The notes below the pieces were generated by a model. That model saw nothing but the letters and a program-made list of their open reading frames with translations, ran no database searches and had not been told where the DNA came from. From an uncultured Gammaproteobacteria bacterium (lineage in GTDB: Bacteria; Pseudomonadota; Gammaproteobacteria; JAADHQ01), in contig CAMYJO010000013.1 in NCBI GenBank assembly GCA_947258755.1, forward strand, positions 1 to 61,892: a stretch of DNA of 61,892 nt, written 5' to 3'. Of this stretch, positions 17,332-26,177 are shown one piece after another. How positions within the stretch are numbered: the stretch's first letter is position 1; every line of letters begins with the position of its first letter. A program made the position numbers and the translations under genes.

Positions 17332-18516
17332 CTAGCTCCCCTGTGTGCTGCCTGTACCCGCTTCGGGCTTGGCGCGAGCGTGGGCCGAAGTCAGTGATTG
17401 CTTCAATTCTGATTCCAGTTTCAGCAATTGCGATTCGGCTTCGACGCGACGTCGTTTGCCTTCATCGGCGATTTGCAGGCTTTCTTCGATAGTCGCAATC
17501 AGGTTGGCATTGGCACGTTTGATGGACTCAATATCATAAATTCCACGTTCCATTTGTTCACGCACTTCACGGTTGGCTTCACGCAGATTTTCAGCATTTT
17601 TTTCCAGTAATTCATTGGTCAGGTCGGATGCCGCCTTGACGTCCTTGGCCGCCGCGGCCGAACGATAAATGGTGACCGCTTGTGCCAGTTGCTGGCGCCA
17701 TAAGGGTACGGTATTGACCAAGGTCGAGTTTATTTTATTGACCAGTCCCTTATCGTTTTCCTGAACCAGACGGATACTGGGCAGGCCCTGCATAGCCACC
17801 TGGCGCGTCAGCTTGAGGTCGTGGACACGGCGTTCCAGGTCATCGCGGTCGGTACGTATATCACGCAGCTCCTGCGCCTTGAGCACGTCCTCGCTGTTCT
17901 TTGCCATCTGTTCGAAATCAGGAATGATTTCGGATTCGATTACGCGCAGTTGTTCTTCGCCAGCGGAAATATACAGCTCCAGCTTATGGAAATAGTCCAG
18001 GTTGGCGGTATACAGTTTATCGAGTGAGGTAATGTCACGCAGCAATGTCGTTTTGTGCCCTTCGAGGTTGTCCGTGATGACGTCGATCTGTTTGCGCACA
18101 CCTTCGTATTGCTGGATAAATTTGGCTACCGGTGTCATGCCACCAAACAATTTAACAAACATGTGTTTGAAAAAACCGTGCTTCTTGTTCGGGTCCAGCT
18201 CATCAACATCAAATCCACGCAACACCGTCACCATGTCGTTGAGTGAACTCCCCGCTGTACCCAGGTCCTTGTTGCGTACGCCTTCAAGCATGCTATCGGA
18301 TATGGTCGTTAACTGTTCCTGCGCTTTGCTGCCGAAAAAGATAATTGAATTTGTATCTTTCAGGTCAATTTCTTTCATCAGGCTTTCGATGATTTGTTTT
18401 TTCGAGCCGTCCGCCTGTGAATAGGCTACCAGGTCGCTACTCACTTCCGGTAATAGTTCTGTGCCTGGCAGGGCGGATATCTCCTGATTAGGATGTTCTG
18501 TGTGCGTGCTTGTCAT
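17332..18516 (-). CDS. telA: TelA family toxic-anion-resistance protein
   Basis: A 394-residue mainly helical protein of the TelA (toxic anion resistance) family, with long coiled-coil stretches and the VNTVPLWRQQLAQAVTIYR segment (written in part: VPLWRQQLAQA) typical of the family. Family members are linked to tellurite and cell-envelope antibiotic tolerance by poorly known means. A GAGGAG site lies 10 bases upstream of the ATG. It follows an XpaC gene, a frequent pairing in bacteria, and precedes the SPFH gene by three bases. Confidence 0.9.
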   Translation of the reverse strand: MTSTHTEHPNQEISALPGTELLPEVSSDLVAYSQADGSKKQIIESLMKEIDLKDTNSIIFFGSKAQEQLTTISDSMLEGVRNKDLGTAGSSLNDMVTVLRGFDVDELDPNKKHGFFKHMFVKLFGGMTPVAKFIQQYEGVRKQIDVITDNLEGHKTTLLRDITSLDKLYTANLDYFHKLELYISAGEEQLRVIESEIIPDFEQMAKNSEDVLKAQELRDIRTDRDDLERRVHDLKLTRQVAMQGLPSIRLVQENDKGLVNKINSTLVNTVPLWRQQLAQAVTIYRSAAAAKDVKAASDLTNELLEKNAENLREANREVREQMERGIYDIESIKRANANLIATIEESLQIADEGKRRRVEAESQLLKLESELKQSLTSAHARAKPEAGTGSTQGS

Positions 18517-18574
18517 GACTTGTGACTCCTCTTGCTTGGCATTTTTTTAACAGCTACGGGCTCGTTTTTACTGC

Positions 18575-19417
18575 TCAGGAAACCCCTTCCTTTTCCAACT
18601 GCATTTGTAATACTTCTATCTGAACTTCCAGTTCGGTTGCATTGTTCTCCAATAATTTTTCCTGTTGCTCAGCGATGACTGTTTCTATGGTGTCGAGAAC
18701 GCGACGAAAATTAGCATCCAGTTCGACAGAATCCAGCTGCTTGTGTGCATGCGCATACCCGGCGGTGACTTGCTGGGCGCCATCGAGATAAACCTTTAGA
18801 AATTTGCGCGCGCGGCGTGCATCGCGCGGGTCTTCTTCAATGGTGCTGAGTATATTTCTGGCCTCACTAATGATACGTCGCAGGCGGTCCTTGAGTTCCT
18901 GGTTGTGTATTTTTGCGCGCGCATCCTCGATGCCGGCAATCCTGGTTTCCGCTTCCTCCAGTAGTTCTAGCACTTCTTCGGAGGTGATGCCGATAGCGGC
19001 AACATTCGGATTGCGACGTGCCGGATCAAAACCATAATAAAGATAAAAACCGATATAGGCAGCAAGACCTAACAGCAGACTGACCAGCGTGCCATTACCA
19101 ATGGCAATCTTGGAGGTGAAAGCAATGCCGATGCCTAGCACGATAGCGCCCAACATTTTGTAGGGCAGGGTGCTGCTACGGCGCACGATCTTACGTTTTT
19201 TCGCTTGCGCCTCGATGGCGATGCCCTTGCGCGCCAGGGTCGCCGCGGTCATGGCCAGCACAAAACCGATGCCACTGCCTACCGCCAGTTGCAGGTTGTC
19301 ATTCAGCAAGGCGATCAACGTCGCAGGCAATAACGGCAACGGCAACAGATATAACAGGATGCCACGCAGCTGGTACCTGGAGGGCTTGGTGTTATCTGGG
19401 GAATATCGCTTGACCAT
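18575..19417 (-). CDS. XpaC-like membrane protein (TelA partner)
   Basis: A 280-residue protein. Four predicted membrane helices lie in about residues 18-135, as two hairpins. A cytoplasmic helical domain follows (about 150-280) with the FDPARRNPNVAAIGIT motif and long coiled coil. It fits the XpaC / 5-bromo-4-chloroindolyl phosphate hydrolysis family, a name that reflects a screening phenotype and not a proven activity. It is adjacent to telA, as often seen, and 21 bases downstream of a 29-codon membrane peptide gene. Confidence 0.84.
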   Translation of the reverse strand: MVKRYSPDNTKPSRYQLRGILLYLLPLPLLPATLIALLNDNLQLAVGSGIGFVLAMTAATLARKGIAIEAQAKKRKIVRRSSTLPYKMLGAIVLGIGIAFTSKIAIGNGTLVSLLLGLAAYIGFYLYYGFDPARRNPNVAAIGITSEEVLELLEEAETRIAGIEDARAKIHNQELKDRLRRIISEARNILSTIEEDPRDARRARKFLKVYLDGAQQVTAGYAHAHKQLDSVELDANFRRVLDTIETVIAEQQEKLLENNATELEVQIEVLQMQLEKEGVS

Positions 19418-19438
19418 ATGTCGTCTTCCGTTACCTTA

Positions 19439-19528
19439 TTATATGGAGAACAGCGCCTGCCATGAGATCATGCCGGTGCTGGCAATCAACAGAATCAAGC
19501 CAATGGTTTTTTTTAGCGTTACAGGCAT
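19439..19528 (-). CDS. 29-residue single-helix membrane peptide
   Basis: ATG at 19528 is preceded by GAAGGGGAG, a strong ribosome site seven bases away. It encodes 29 residues: a short basic start (VTLKKT), one hydrophobic helix (GLILLIASTGMI) and a brief tail ending at TAA 21 bases before xpaC. Size, ribosome site, hydropathy and position all argue for a genuine small protein cotranscribed with xpaC-telA-SPFH. The family is unknown. Confidence 0.6.
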   Translation of the reverse strand: MPVTLKKTIGLILLIASTGMISWQALFSI

Positions 19529-19738
19529 GCCAAACTCCCCTTCAATATGTATAGTCAATGATACTTAAAACAGTACTGGATGAGTGCGCTAAAGCGTTAA
19601 CTTTTGTAAGAATATAACGCTATTGGCCTAGCTGACATTTAATCATAGCATTATCCAGTTTATTGTTCTTTCAGGTGCGCCACTACAATTTCACAATATA
19701 TTCAATTAGATAGTTCACGCCCGTCAAAAACCCGTCTA

Positions 19739-21289
19739 TTAATGAAACCACTTGTTCCAACCCTTCTCGTAATAACGCAGTAGTTTATGCGTTTGCAGCA
19801 CATTGAGATCGGTGTCTACGCTGCTCATGTCTGGGGCAAATACCGGCATCGTTGCCAGGGTCTGTGCATTCAGATAACGTGTTTTCTGATTCAACTTGAT
19901 CGACGACCAGTCAATGCGTTGTGCCGAGGCCAGGATAAAGCCCCATTCACCAAAGGTCGGCACATAACTATGATAGGGCAGTAGCTGCCAGTTGGCGTTG
20001 CGACTAAAGCGGGATTGAGTTGCCTGCATGGTGTTGTGGATACACCAGAATGCCTCACGTGCATACAGCGGCGAGGTCGCCTGCGTGACCAGCATGCCAT
20101 CAATTGCCAGGCGGGCCGACAGCATGCTGTAGAAACTACGTGTGTAGAGCTTGCTGATGCCGATATCATTTGGGTCCGGCAGGTCGATAATGATCACATC
20201 ATAGAACTGTTTATCCTGCTCGATAAATTTCCACGCGTCCTGGTTAACAATGCGCAGGCGTTCATCGACCAGGGCATGTTTATTGAGTTCGGCCAGCATC
20301 GGATTGTCGCGGAACAGGCGTGTCATCTCACTGTCGAGGTCGACGAGCACAACCTGGCCAACATCGTTGTATTTGAGCACTTCCCTGGCAGCCATGCCGT
20401 CTCCACCACCGAGGATCAAGATACTGTTATGTCGTCGGCTTAAGGCCATGGCCGGGTGGACCAGCGATTCATGATAACGGTATTCGTCCAGGCTATTGAA
20501 TTGTAATTGGCCGTTTAAATGGAGGCTGATGCTTTCACCATCACGCGTCAGTACAATATTCTGATAGGGCGTTGTCTTCGAAAAAATTATTTCACCAGTA
20601 TAGAGTCGATTCTGGAAAAAACCGGTCAAGCTGTTCACTAATATGAAGCCTGCGATTAATAACAATCCAGTACAGCCAATCATAACGATCAGTAATTTTC
20701 GTATCTGGATATGGCGATAAAAAACATACAGGCCGAGCATGGCGACAAAACAGTTTAAGGAGCCAAATAATAATGCGCTGCGAAACAGCCCCAGCTGCGG
20801 TACTAACACCAGTGGAAACAGTAGTGAGGCGGCCAATGCGCCGATATAGTCGGCGGTCAGTACATTGGAAACATTGAGTCGCAGTATCCTGTATTCCTTC
20901 AATAGACGAATGACGATCGGTATTTCCAGGCCCACCATGGCACCGATCATTACCGTGATAATGAATAAAAAAATCTGGTAGTTGTCGAGGTGACTAAAGG
21001 CAAAGAACAGCAAATAGGCACTAAAGCCGCCGAGCAGTGCTATGGCGCATTGAACCAGTATAAAGGTTTCGGCCAGCCGTTCGCTGACATAACGTGATAA
21101 AAATGAACCAACGCCCATGGCCGCCATGAACAATCCGATCACCAGGGAAAACTGCAGTACGGAATTGCCAAGCAGGTAGCTGGAAATCGTGCCCGCCAGT
21201 AATTCGTATATCAATCCGCATATAGCAATGATCAATGTCGAAAACAGCAGTACCGCATTGGCGCGATTGGGTGATAGCTCCTGTGCCAT
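19739..21289 (-). CDS. Membrane-anchored spermidine-synthase-like aminopropyltransferase
   Basis: A 516-residue protein. Residues about 15-225 form seven or so membrane helices. The remainder is a spermidine synthase/SAM-fold domain with YHESLVHPAM, ILILGGGDGMAARE (SAM-binding), VVLVDLDSEM and the catalytic-loop Asp in DLPDPND. Known soluble relatives transfer aminopropyl groups from decarboxylated SAM to putrescine; whether this fused form does so is unknown. No SAM decarboxylase gene is in the cluster. It follows the DUF350 gene by 30 bases. Confidence 0.87.
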   Translation of the reverse strand: MAQELSPNRANAVLLFSTLIIAICGLIYELLAGTISSYLLGNSVLQFSLVIGLFMAAMGVGSFLSRYVSERLAETFILVQCAIALLGGFSAYLLFFAFSHLDNYQIFLFIITVMIGAMVGLEIPIVIRLLKEYRILRLNVSNVLTADYIGALAASLLFPLVLVPQLGLFRSALLFGSLNCFVAMLGLYVFYRHIQIRKLLIVMIGCTGLLLIAGFILVNSLTGFFQNRLYTGEIIFSKTTPYQNIVLTRDGESISLHLNGQLQFNSLDEYRYHESLVHPAMALSRRHNSILILGGGDGMAAREVLKYNDVGQVVLVDLDSEMTRLFRDNPMLAELNKHALVDERLRIVNQDAWKFIEQDKQFYDVIIIDLPDPNDIGISKLYTRSFYSMLSARLAIDGMLVTQATSPLYAREAFWCIHNTMQATQSRFSRNANWQLLPYHSYVPTFGEWGFILASAQRIDWSSIKLNQKTRYLNAQTLATMPVFAPDMSSVDTDLNVLQTHKLLRYYEKGWNKWFH

Positions 21290-21318
21290 TCTATAATCTA
21301 TCCGATCTTTGTCATTGC

Positions 21319-21543
21319 TTAACTGATCGCAGCAGATATAATCAAGCCGATGGCGATGACGACAGAACCGATAATAACGCCCAAGGCGACATTATGATCT
21401 TCACTGATCTCCTTATGAATTTGATAAGGCGTCAGGATGTCGATAATTTTATAGGCCAGTATAAATATGACAATGCCGATCACACTATAAACAATTGACG
21501 ATAAGATCGGCCCAATATGCAGTTCATTAATAATTTGTTCCAT
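21319..21543 (-). CDS. DUF350 membrane protein (YjfL-like)
   Basis: A 74-residue protein with two membrane helices (about 12-33 and 50-72) joined by a polar loop ending in HKEISEDHNVALG, the DUF350 signature. A good AGGAG precedes the ATG. Related E. coli YjfL lies in a PspA-like gene set, and DUF350 genes often neighbour polyamine-type enzymes and DUF4178. Function unknown; a role in membrane stress is inference from context. Confidence 0.86.
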   Translation of the reverse strand: MEQIINELHIGPILSSIVYSVIGIVIFILAYKIIDILTPYQIHKEISEDHNVALGVIIGSVVIAIGLIISAAIS

Positions 21544-21568
21544 CGTTAGCTCCTATGTTGCTGTAACT

Positions 21569-21733
21569 TTATTTTCCGGTATGGGTACGGCCAACACCAC
21601 GCAGACCACCATGCGCGCTGCCTTCGCGACTGCTTTTTTTAATGCTCGGTTCCATCACCCCCATATCATTGACGGTAACGTAAATTGCGCCGATGGTGAG
21701 CACAGTAAAGAGGATAAACACCAGCCTAGTCAT
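21569..21733 (-). CDS. Small single-helix membrane protein, unknown
   Basis: A 54-residue protein if started at ATG 21733, within an ATGATGATG run that overlaps the stop of the DUF4178 gene; an open frame to 21772 is longer but less likely. One N-terminal helix (RLVFILFTVLTIGAIYV) is followed by a Ser/Gly/basic tail. Family not recognised. It occupies the position between DUF4178 and DUF350 and is probably translationally coupled to the former. Confidence 0.6.
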   Translation of the reverse strand: MTRLVFILFTVLTIGAIYVTVNDMGVMEPSIKKSSREGSAHGGLRGVGRTHTGK

Positions 21734-23012
21734 CATCATCCTCGCTATAGGCACTCCAACGTCGGCTCTCAAACGAAAACCTTCTTATCGCAAGACTACT
21801 CAATGCCAACAGACTGACAATGACCATCGCGATGAAATAACGGGAGACAATCACACCCTCTTTGATACTGATATAGAGCGTCTTTTGTTGTGCCTTGTTA
21901 CCGCGTTCGCCGGTGCCGCCTTCTGCAAACACACGCATACTGTATTCGCCGGCCTCCGGCACTTTAAAATAAGTACTGACGCTACGCGAACCTTCACTCC
22001 AGCTCTCACCACCTTCATAACCGTGATAATAGGAAATCTGTTTGGCTAAGGAGAACACCGGAGACTGGTCTTTTTCGACGACAATGTCCAGCCAGGTCCA
22101 GGCATTGCTCAGGTTTAGAGATAAGTTCAACTTGACCAGCCGCTCAGGTTTTGTGATCTGAAACTGTTGTGTCAACACCCCATCTTCCTGCAGATAGTCC
22201 TGCGCGGATAACGCGGTCCGCAGCACCCTGTTACCCGAACCCATGATCAACGCCAGTAGTAATAATACAATCGATACCGGCACAAAAAACTTGCCGGCCA
22301 CGACCAGGCCTTTGATAAAGCCACTAGGAATATAGGGCTGCGCTGCATGGATTCCGCGAGGCTTGCGATAGCTTTCAGGCATGTCGAAGGCCTGCTTCAT
22401 TACCTCGAAGGGCAGGTATTCGCTTACGGAGTATTCCTGTTCGGTGGCGGTTTTTTCCAGGCTATACGCATAGGGCGGGGCTATGCCTTCGATCAAATTA
22501 ACAACATCATTCTTCTCAGCACGCCATGTCAATTCGCCTTCCACATACGACACCCTGGCCGAATAATAGTCGATGACCTTATAGGTACGCTCGCGCACCT
22601 TAAATTGTGAACGTGCCAGCTTGATGACCGGGCCCTCCGGCATATCGCGTACTTTATGGCTAAAAATAAAATGACCTTGATCGTACTCGAGCCAGGCATA
22701 GCCATGAGTCGGTGAATAGATTTGATATTCGAGCCAGGATGAGGGGTCATCAATGGTCGTGTATTCAACCACCCCTATAATAGTAAAATCGACACCTTTG
22801 ATTGTACCTGTTTGTCCAATCTTCAGCGGCATATAGGGCCGCTGCACATCAATGTACCTTTTTAAGACGGCGTATTCTTTTTTTGCATCCAGGGTTGTGC
22901 CGCAATAGCCACAGGTGATGGTTTGTATTCTGCGGCCGCCGCCATAGATTGAGACCGGTGCACCGCATTGCGTACAATTGATACTCTTGATCTGTTTATA
23001 GTCCGTAGCCAA
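21726..23012 (-). CDS. DUF4178 protein with N-terminal zinc ribbon and membrane helices
   Basis: A 428-residue protein. An N-terminal zinc ribbon (CTQCGA ... CGYCGT, residues about 11-40) leads into a DUF4178 domain (about 55-200; IKGVDFTIIGVVEY, WLEYQIYSP). A membrane helix lies near 240-262, then a beta-rich probable extracytoplasmic region, and a last helix near 395-412. DUF4178 proteins accompany DUF350 and aminopropyltransferase-like genes in several bacteria; function unproven. It starts one base after the stop of another DUF4178 gene. Confidence 0.82.
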   Translation of the reverse strand: MATDYKQIKSINCTQCGAPVSIYGGGRRIQTITCGYCGTTLDAKKEYAVLKRYIDVQRPYMPLKIGQTGTIKGVDFTIIGVVEYTTIDDPSSWLEYQIYSPTHGYAWLEYDQGHFIFSHKVRDMPEGPVIKLARSQFKVRERTYKVIDYYSARVSYVEGELTWRAEKNDVVNLIEGIAPPYAYSLEKTATEQEYSVSEYLPFEVMKQAFDMPESYRKPRGIHAAQPYIPSGFIKGLVVAGKFFVPVSIVLLLLALIMGSGNRVLRTALSAQDYLQEDGVLTQQFQITKPERLVKLNLSLNLSNAWTWLDIVVEKDQSPVFSLAKQISYYHGYEGGESWSEGSRSVSTYFKVPEAGEYSMRVFAEGGTGERGNKAQQKTLYISIKEGVIVSRYFIAMVIVSLLALSSLAIRRFSFESRRWSAYSEDDDD

Positions 23013-23013
23013 A

Positions 23014-23613
23014 TCAGAGCGGCTCTATGTCAAAGGCATCGATCCACACACCTTTATATAGTTTTTTCTGCCCTTCAAAACACTCAAGTGTGTATAAAAT
23101 GTTGTGCTTGCCGGAAAGATGTACATAATCATGCTTCTCGCCCGGCATAATACGTTCAGGCAATTGACCTGACACGGCAATGCATTCAGCGCTATCTACT
23201 TCAGTGACCAACAGGTTTTGCTTGAGTAAATTAATTTTTTCGCCAGGTTTGAGATATTTACACCCAGGCAGGTCCTTGATATTTTCCAGCGCTGACTCGA
23301 TCGCTATATCGCCTTCATCCACACTAATCCATTTGCCGTCACCAGCATCGGTCATGACCCACCATTCTTCCCAAAGCCCATCACCGTAATCAAATTGCAA
23401 GCGGCCGATGGTTTCGAAATTCATATTGCGGTAACGGTAATGTCTGCCTAAGGTAAAGATCGAGGGCGCATCGACCTGCGCCGAGCGCAGGCCAGCATTC
23501 TTAACGGCCTCATCCTCAATAAACAGGATGTTACTGCAATGTTCACACACCATCAGTTTGGTAAAATCAAGATTGTCAGGCGTTTGTGCGCCGCAGGCAG
23601 GGCAATTAAACAT
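23014..23613 (-). CDS. DUF4178 protein with N-terminal zinc ribbon
   Basis: A 199-residue soluble protein, first gene of the 15.1-23.6 kb cluster. It has a zinc ribbon (CPACGA ... CEHCSN, residues 4-27) and a DUF4178 domain (about 50-190; FETIGRLQFDYGDGLWEEWW, given in part as FETIGRLQF). It lacks the membrane helices of its neighbour, suggesting a soluble/anchored pair. It has no close upstream gene (184 bases to mnmG), so a promoter probably lies in that gap. Confidence 0.8.
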   Translation of the reverse strand: MFNCPACGAQTPDNLDFTKLMVCEHCSNILFIEDEAVKNAGLRSAQVDAPSIFTLGRHYRYRNMNFETIGRLQFDYGDGLWEEWWVMTDAGDGKWISVDEGDIAIESALENIKDLPGCKYLKPGEKINLLKQNLLVTEVDSAECIAVSGQLPERIMPGEKHDYVHLSGKHNILYTLECFEGQKKLYKGVWIDAFDIEPL

Positions 23614-23797
23614 AGTGATTATCTGTTTGAATTCCGTGTCGTTATTATTATATAAGTAAACCTCTGATTAATTGGTCATTAATTTATCAGAAATTTCTTA
23701 AGTTAAAGTTAAATTGATAACATCCTAGCTTGTATTTCACTGCCCATGTGTTCAGTAACAAATGTTATTGAAACACGCCCGGCTTCGCAAATCATTA

Positions 23798-25678
23798 TCA
23801 GGCCGAGCGCCTCAGTTTCTTCAAATGCACCAACAGCAAGGATACCGCCGCCGGTGTCATACCTGGAATACGACTAGCCTGGCCAATAGTAACGGGCCTG
23901 GTCTTTATTAATTTTTCTGTTACCTCAAACGACAGACCTTTTACATCGCTGAAATCCAGGTTTGCAGGAATATTGGTTTGCTCATGTTTCAGATGCCGGG
24001 CGATCTCTTCCTGCTGACGGTTGATATAACCGGAGTACTTGATCTGGATCTCAACTTGTTCGGCGACTTTCGGGTCATGCACAGCCGGGCCTGCACCAGG
24101 TAGGGTCATCAGCTGGGCATAGCTGACCTCGGGACGGCTTAACAATTCATCCAGCTTCGCTGCCCTGCTCAGATTTTGCCCCAACACGGCGGTGATGGCA
24201 TCGGCCGGGACTTTTTCCGGCGCGATACTGGTCTGGCGCAGACGCTGTCGCTCACTGTCAACGGCCTGTTTTTTTTGTTCAAAGGCCTGCCAACGTCGGT
24301 CATCGACCAGGCCAAGCTCACGTCCGGTTGGGGTTAGTCGCAGGTCGGCATTGTCTTCGCGCAGTAATAAACGGTATTCGGCGCGGCTGGTGAACATACG
24401 GTAGGGCTCGGCGGTACCGCGGGTAATCAGGTCATCGATCAGGACACCGATATAGGCCTGATCACGGCGCGGGCACCAGGGCGCTTGTTCACGGGTAAAC
24501 TGGCAGGCATTGATACCGGCCACCAGACCCTGTGCAGCGGCCTCTTCATAACCGGTCGTACCGTTTATCTGTCCGGCAAAAAACAGGCCTTCAATGAACT
24601 TGGTTTGCAGTGATGGCAACAGATCACGCGGGTCAAAATAATCGTATTCAATGGCATAACCAGGACGGGTAATATGCGCGTTTTCAAAGCCCTTCATCGA
24701 ACGCACCAATTCATACTGCACATCAAAGGGCAGGCTGGTGGAAATGCCATTCGGGTAGACCTCGTGTGTTTTCAGGCCTTCCGGTTCGACAAAGATCTGG
24801 TGTGAGTCCTTGTCGGCAAAACGCACGACTTTGTCTTCGATTGACGGGCAGTAGCGTGGTCCGACACCGTCTATGACACCGGTATACATCGGTGAACGAT
24901 CCATACCGGAACGGATGATCTCATGCGTCTTTGCATTGGTATGGGTGATATAACAGGGTATCTGTTGCGGGTGTTCGTCGACATGCCCCATATAAGAGAA
25001 TACCGGCAACGGCGTATCGCCCGGTTGTTCCTCCAGCACGCTGTAGTCAATACTGCGGCCGTCGATACGTGGCGGCGTACCGGTCTTCAGGCGATCGACA
25101 CGAAACGGTAATTCACGCAGCCTTTGTGATAGTGCGTTGGCCGGCGGATCACCAGCGCGGCCACCTTGATAATGCGACAGGCCGATATGAATCAGACCAC
25201 CGAGGAAGGTACCGACCGTCAACACCACGGAGCGCGCGGAAAATTTCAGGCCCATCTGCGTGACCACGCCAACGACACGGTCCTGTTCGACGATCAGGTC
25301 ATCGACCGCCTGTTGGAACAGGCTTAGGTTGGGCTGGTTTTCGAGGGTCTCGCGCACAGCCTGTTTGTATAACACACGGTCGGCCTGCGCCCGCGTCGCA
25401 CGCACGGCCGGGCCCTTACTTGCATTCAGGGTACGAAACTGGATACCGCCGAGGTCGGCAGCATGGGCCATGACCCCACCCAATGCATCCACTTCCTTGA
25501 CCAGATGGCCCTTTCCGATGCCGCCGATGGCGGGATTACAGCTCATTTGTCCAAGGGTCTCGATATTATGGGTCAGTAACAGGGTATTGGCGCCCATACG
25601 CGCAGCCGCGAGCGCTGCCTCGGTTCCAGCATGCCCGCCCCCTATTACAATAACATCGAAGTTTTGTTGATATTTCAT
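23798..25678 (-). CDS. mnmG: tRNA uridine-5-carboxymethylaminomethyl modification enzyme MnmG
   Basis: A 626-residue FAD/NADH enzyme that, with MnmE, modifies U34 of certain tRNAs. The N-terminal dinucleotide motif is [12 protein letters not shown] and the family motif [14 protein letters not shown] follows. The start is placed at ATG 25678 because the protein then begins [11 protein letters not shown] like its family; the reading to 25705 adds nine residues. E. coli MnmG has 629 residues. MnmE is also encoded in this window at 46.3 kb. It is usually cotranscribed with rsmG, but here separated by the DUF4178-TelA cluster. Confidence 0.97.
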   Translation of the reverse strand: MKYQQNFDVIVIGGGHAGTEAALAAARMGANTLLLTHNIETLGQMSCNPAIGGIGKGHLVKEVDALGGVMAHAADLGGIQFRTLNASKGPAVRATRAQADRVLYKQAVRETLENQPNLSLFQQAVDDLIVEQDRVVGVVTQMGLKFSARSVVLTVGTFLGGLIHIGLSHYQGGRAGDPPANALSQRLRELPFRVDRLKTGTPPRIDGRSIDYSVLEEQPGDTPLPVFSYMGHVDEHPQQIPCYITHTNAKTHEIIRSGMDRSPMYTGVIDGVGPRYCPSIEDKVVRFADKDSHQIFVEPEGLKTHEVYPNGISTSLPFDVQYELVRSMKGFENAHITRPGYAIEYDYFDPRDLLPSLQTKFIEGLFFAGQINGTTGYEEAAAQGLVAGINACQFTREQAPWCPRRDQAYIGVLIDDLITRGTAEPYRMFTSRAEYRLLLREDNADLRLTPTGRELGLVDDRRWQAFEQKKQAVDSERQRLRQTSIAPEKVPADAITAVLGQNLSRAAKLDELLSRPEVSYAQLMTLPGAGPAVHDPKVAEQVEIQIKYSGYINRQQEEIARHLKHEQTNIPANLDFSDVKGLSFEVTEKLIKTRPVTIGQASRIPGMTPAAVSLLLVHLKKLRRSA

Positions 25679-25757
25679 AATCTTACTATCTTTTGTCGGC
25701 CTCAATCAGTACCCGGGGAGATTTCACTTGGCAGTCCACTATATAGGCAATATCTAT

Positions 25758-25777
25758 CAATTAATTTTAATTAATTG
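25758..25777. repeat. Perfect 9-bp inverted repeat upstream of mnmG
   Basis: CAATTAATT-TT-AATTAATTG, about 80 bases upstream of the mnmG start. All A/T inside, so it may be an operator or simple AT-rich palindrome. Confidence 0.5.
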
Positions 25778-26024
25778 GTTTTATCTTCTATTTGAGGCCC
25801 CTATTGTCCGCTTACAACATCAAAATTGAACACTTTTTAAGCAAAACGTATTCTATGCCTTTTTATCGCTATAGCCAATAACAACGACCTGCCATTATTG
25901 TAGTACGCTGACTAGCCGCCGCCCCCCGCGATCATACTGGACGAATGACCTTGGCCAGCCATCTATATAGTATTTATTTTCTGATGTTATCCATAGTTTA
26001 CCACTGAGCCTGATTAATTCCCTT

Positions 26025-26046
26025 GATATCGATGCATATCGATATC
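26025..26046. promoter_or_regulatory. Perfect 9-bp palindrome (operator candidate) upstream of ABC exporter
   Basis: GATATCGAT-GCAT-ATCGATATC, 132 bases ahead of the ABC ATPase start. A second inverted repeat TGATTT-N9-AAATCA follows at 26048-26068. Paired palindromes ahead of an efflux operon suggest a repressor site, but no regulator gene is adjacent. Confidence 0.45.
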
Positions 26047-26177
26047 GTGATTTTAATGATATAAATCATCATCCCCCTTCTCTGTTATAGACAAGGTTAT
26101 TACCTGCTCTTATATTGAACAGTACTGCTGGCATTTATACGCAAATCACGCACTGACGATATTCGAGGTACCATGCG

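Larger units (their letters stand above)
25679..26177. other. Intergenic region between mnmG and the ABC exporter, promoter-bearing
   Basis: About 500 AT-rich bases between divergent genes. It contains three inverted repeats listed separately (25758-25777, 26025-26046, 26048-26068) that could be operators or small stem-loops. No RNA gene or short ORF was convincing. Confidence 0.45.

Noticed and set aside
26103-26125. CTG...CAG pair resembling a LexA box upstream of the ABC ATPase
   Set aside because: The spacing is 13 bases where 10 are required for a LexA site.
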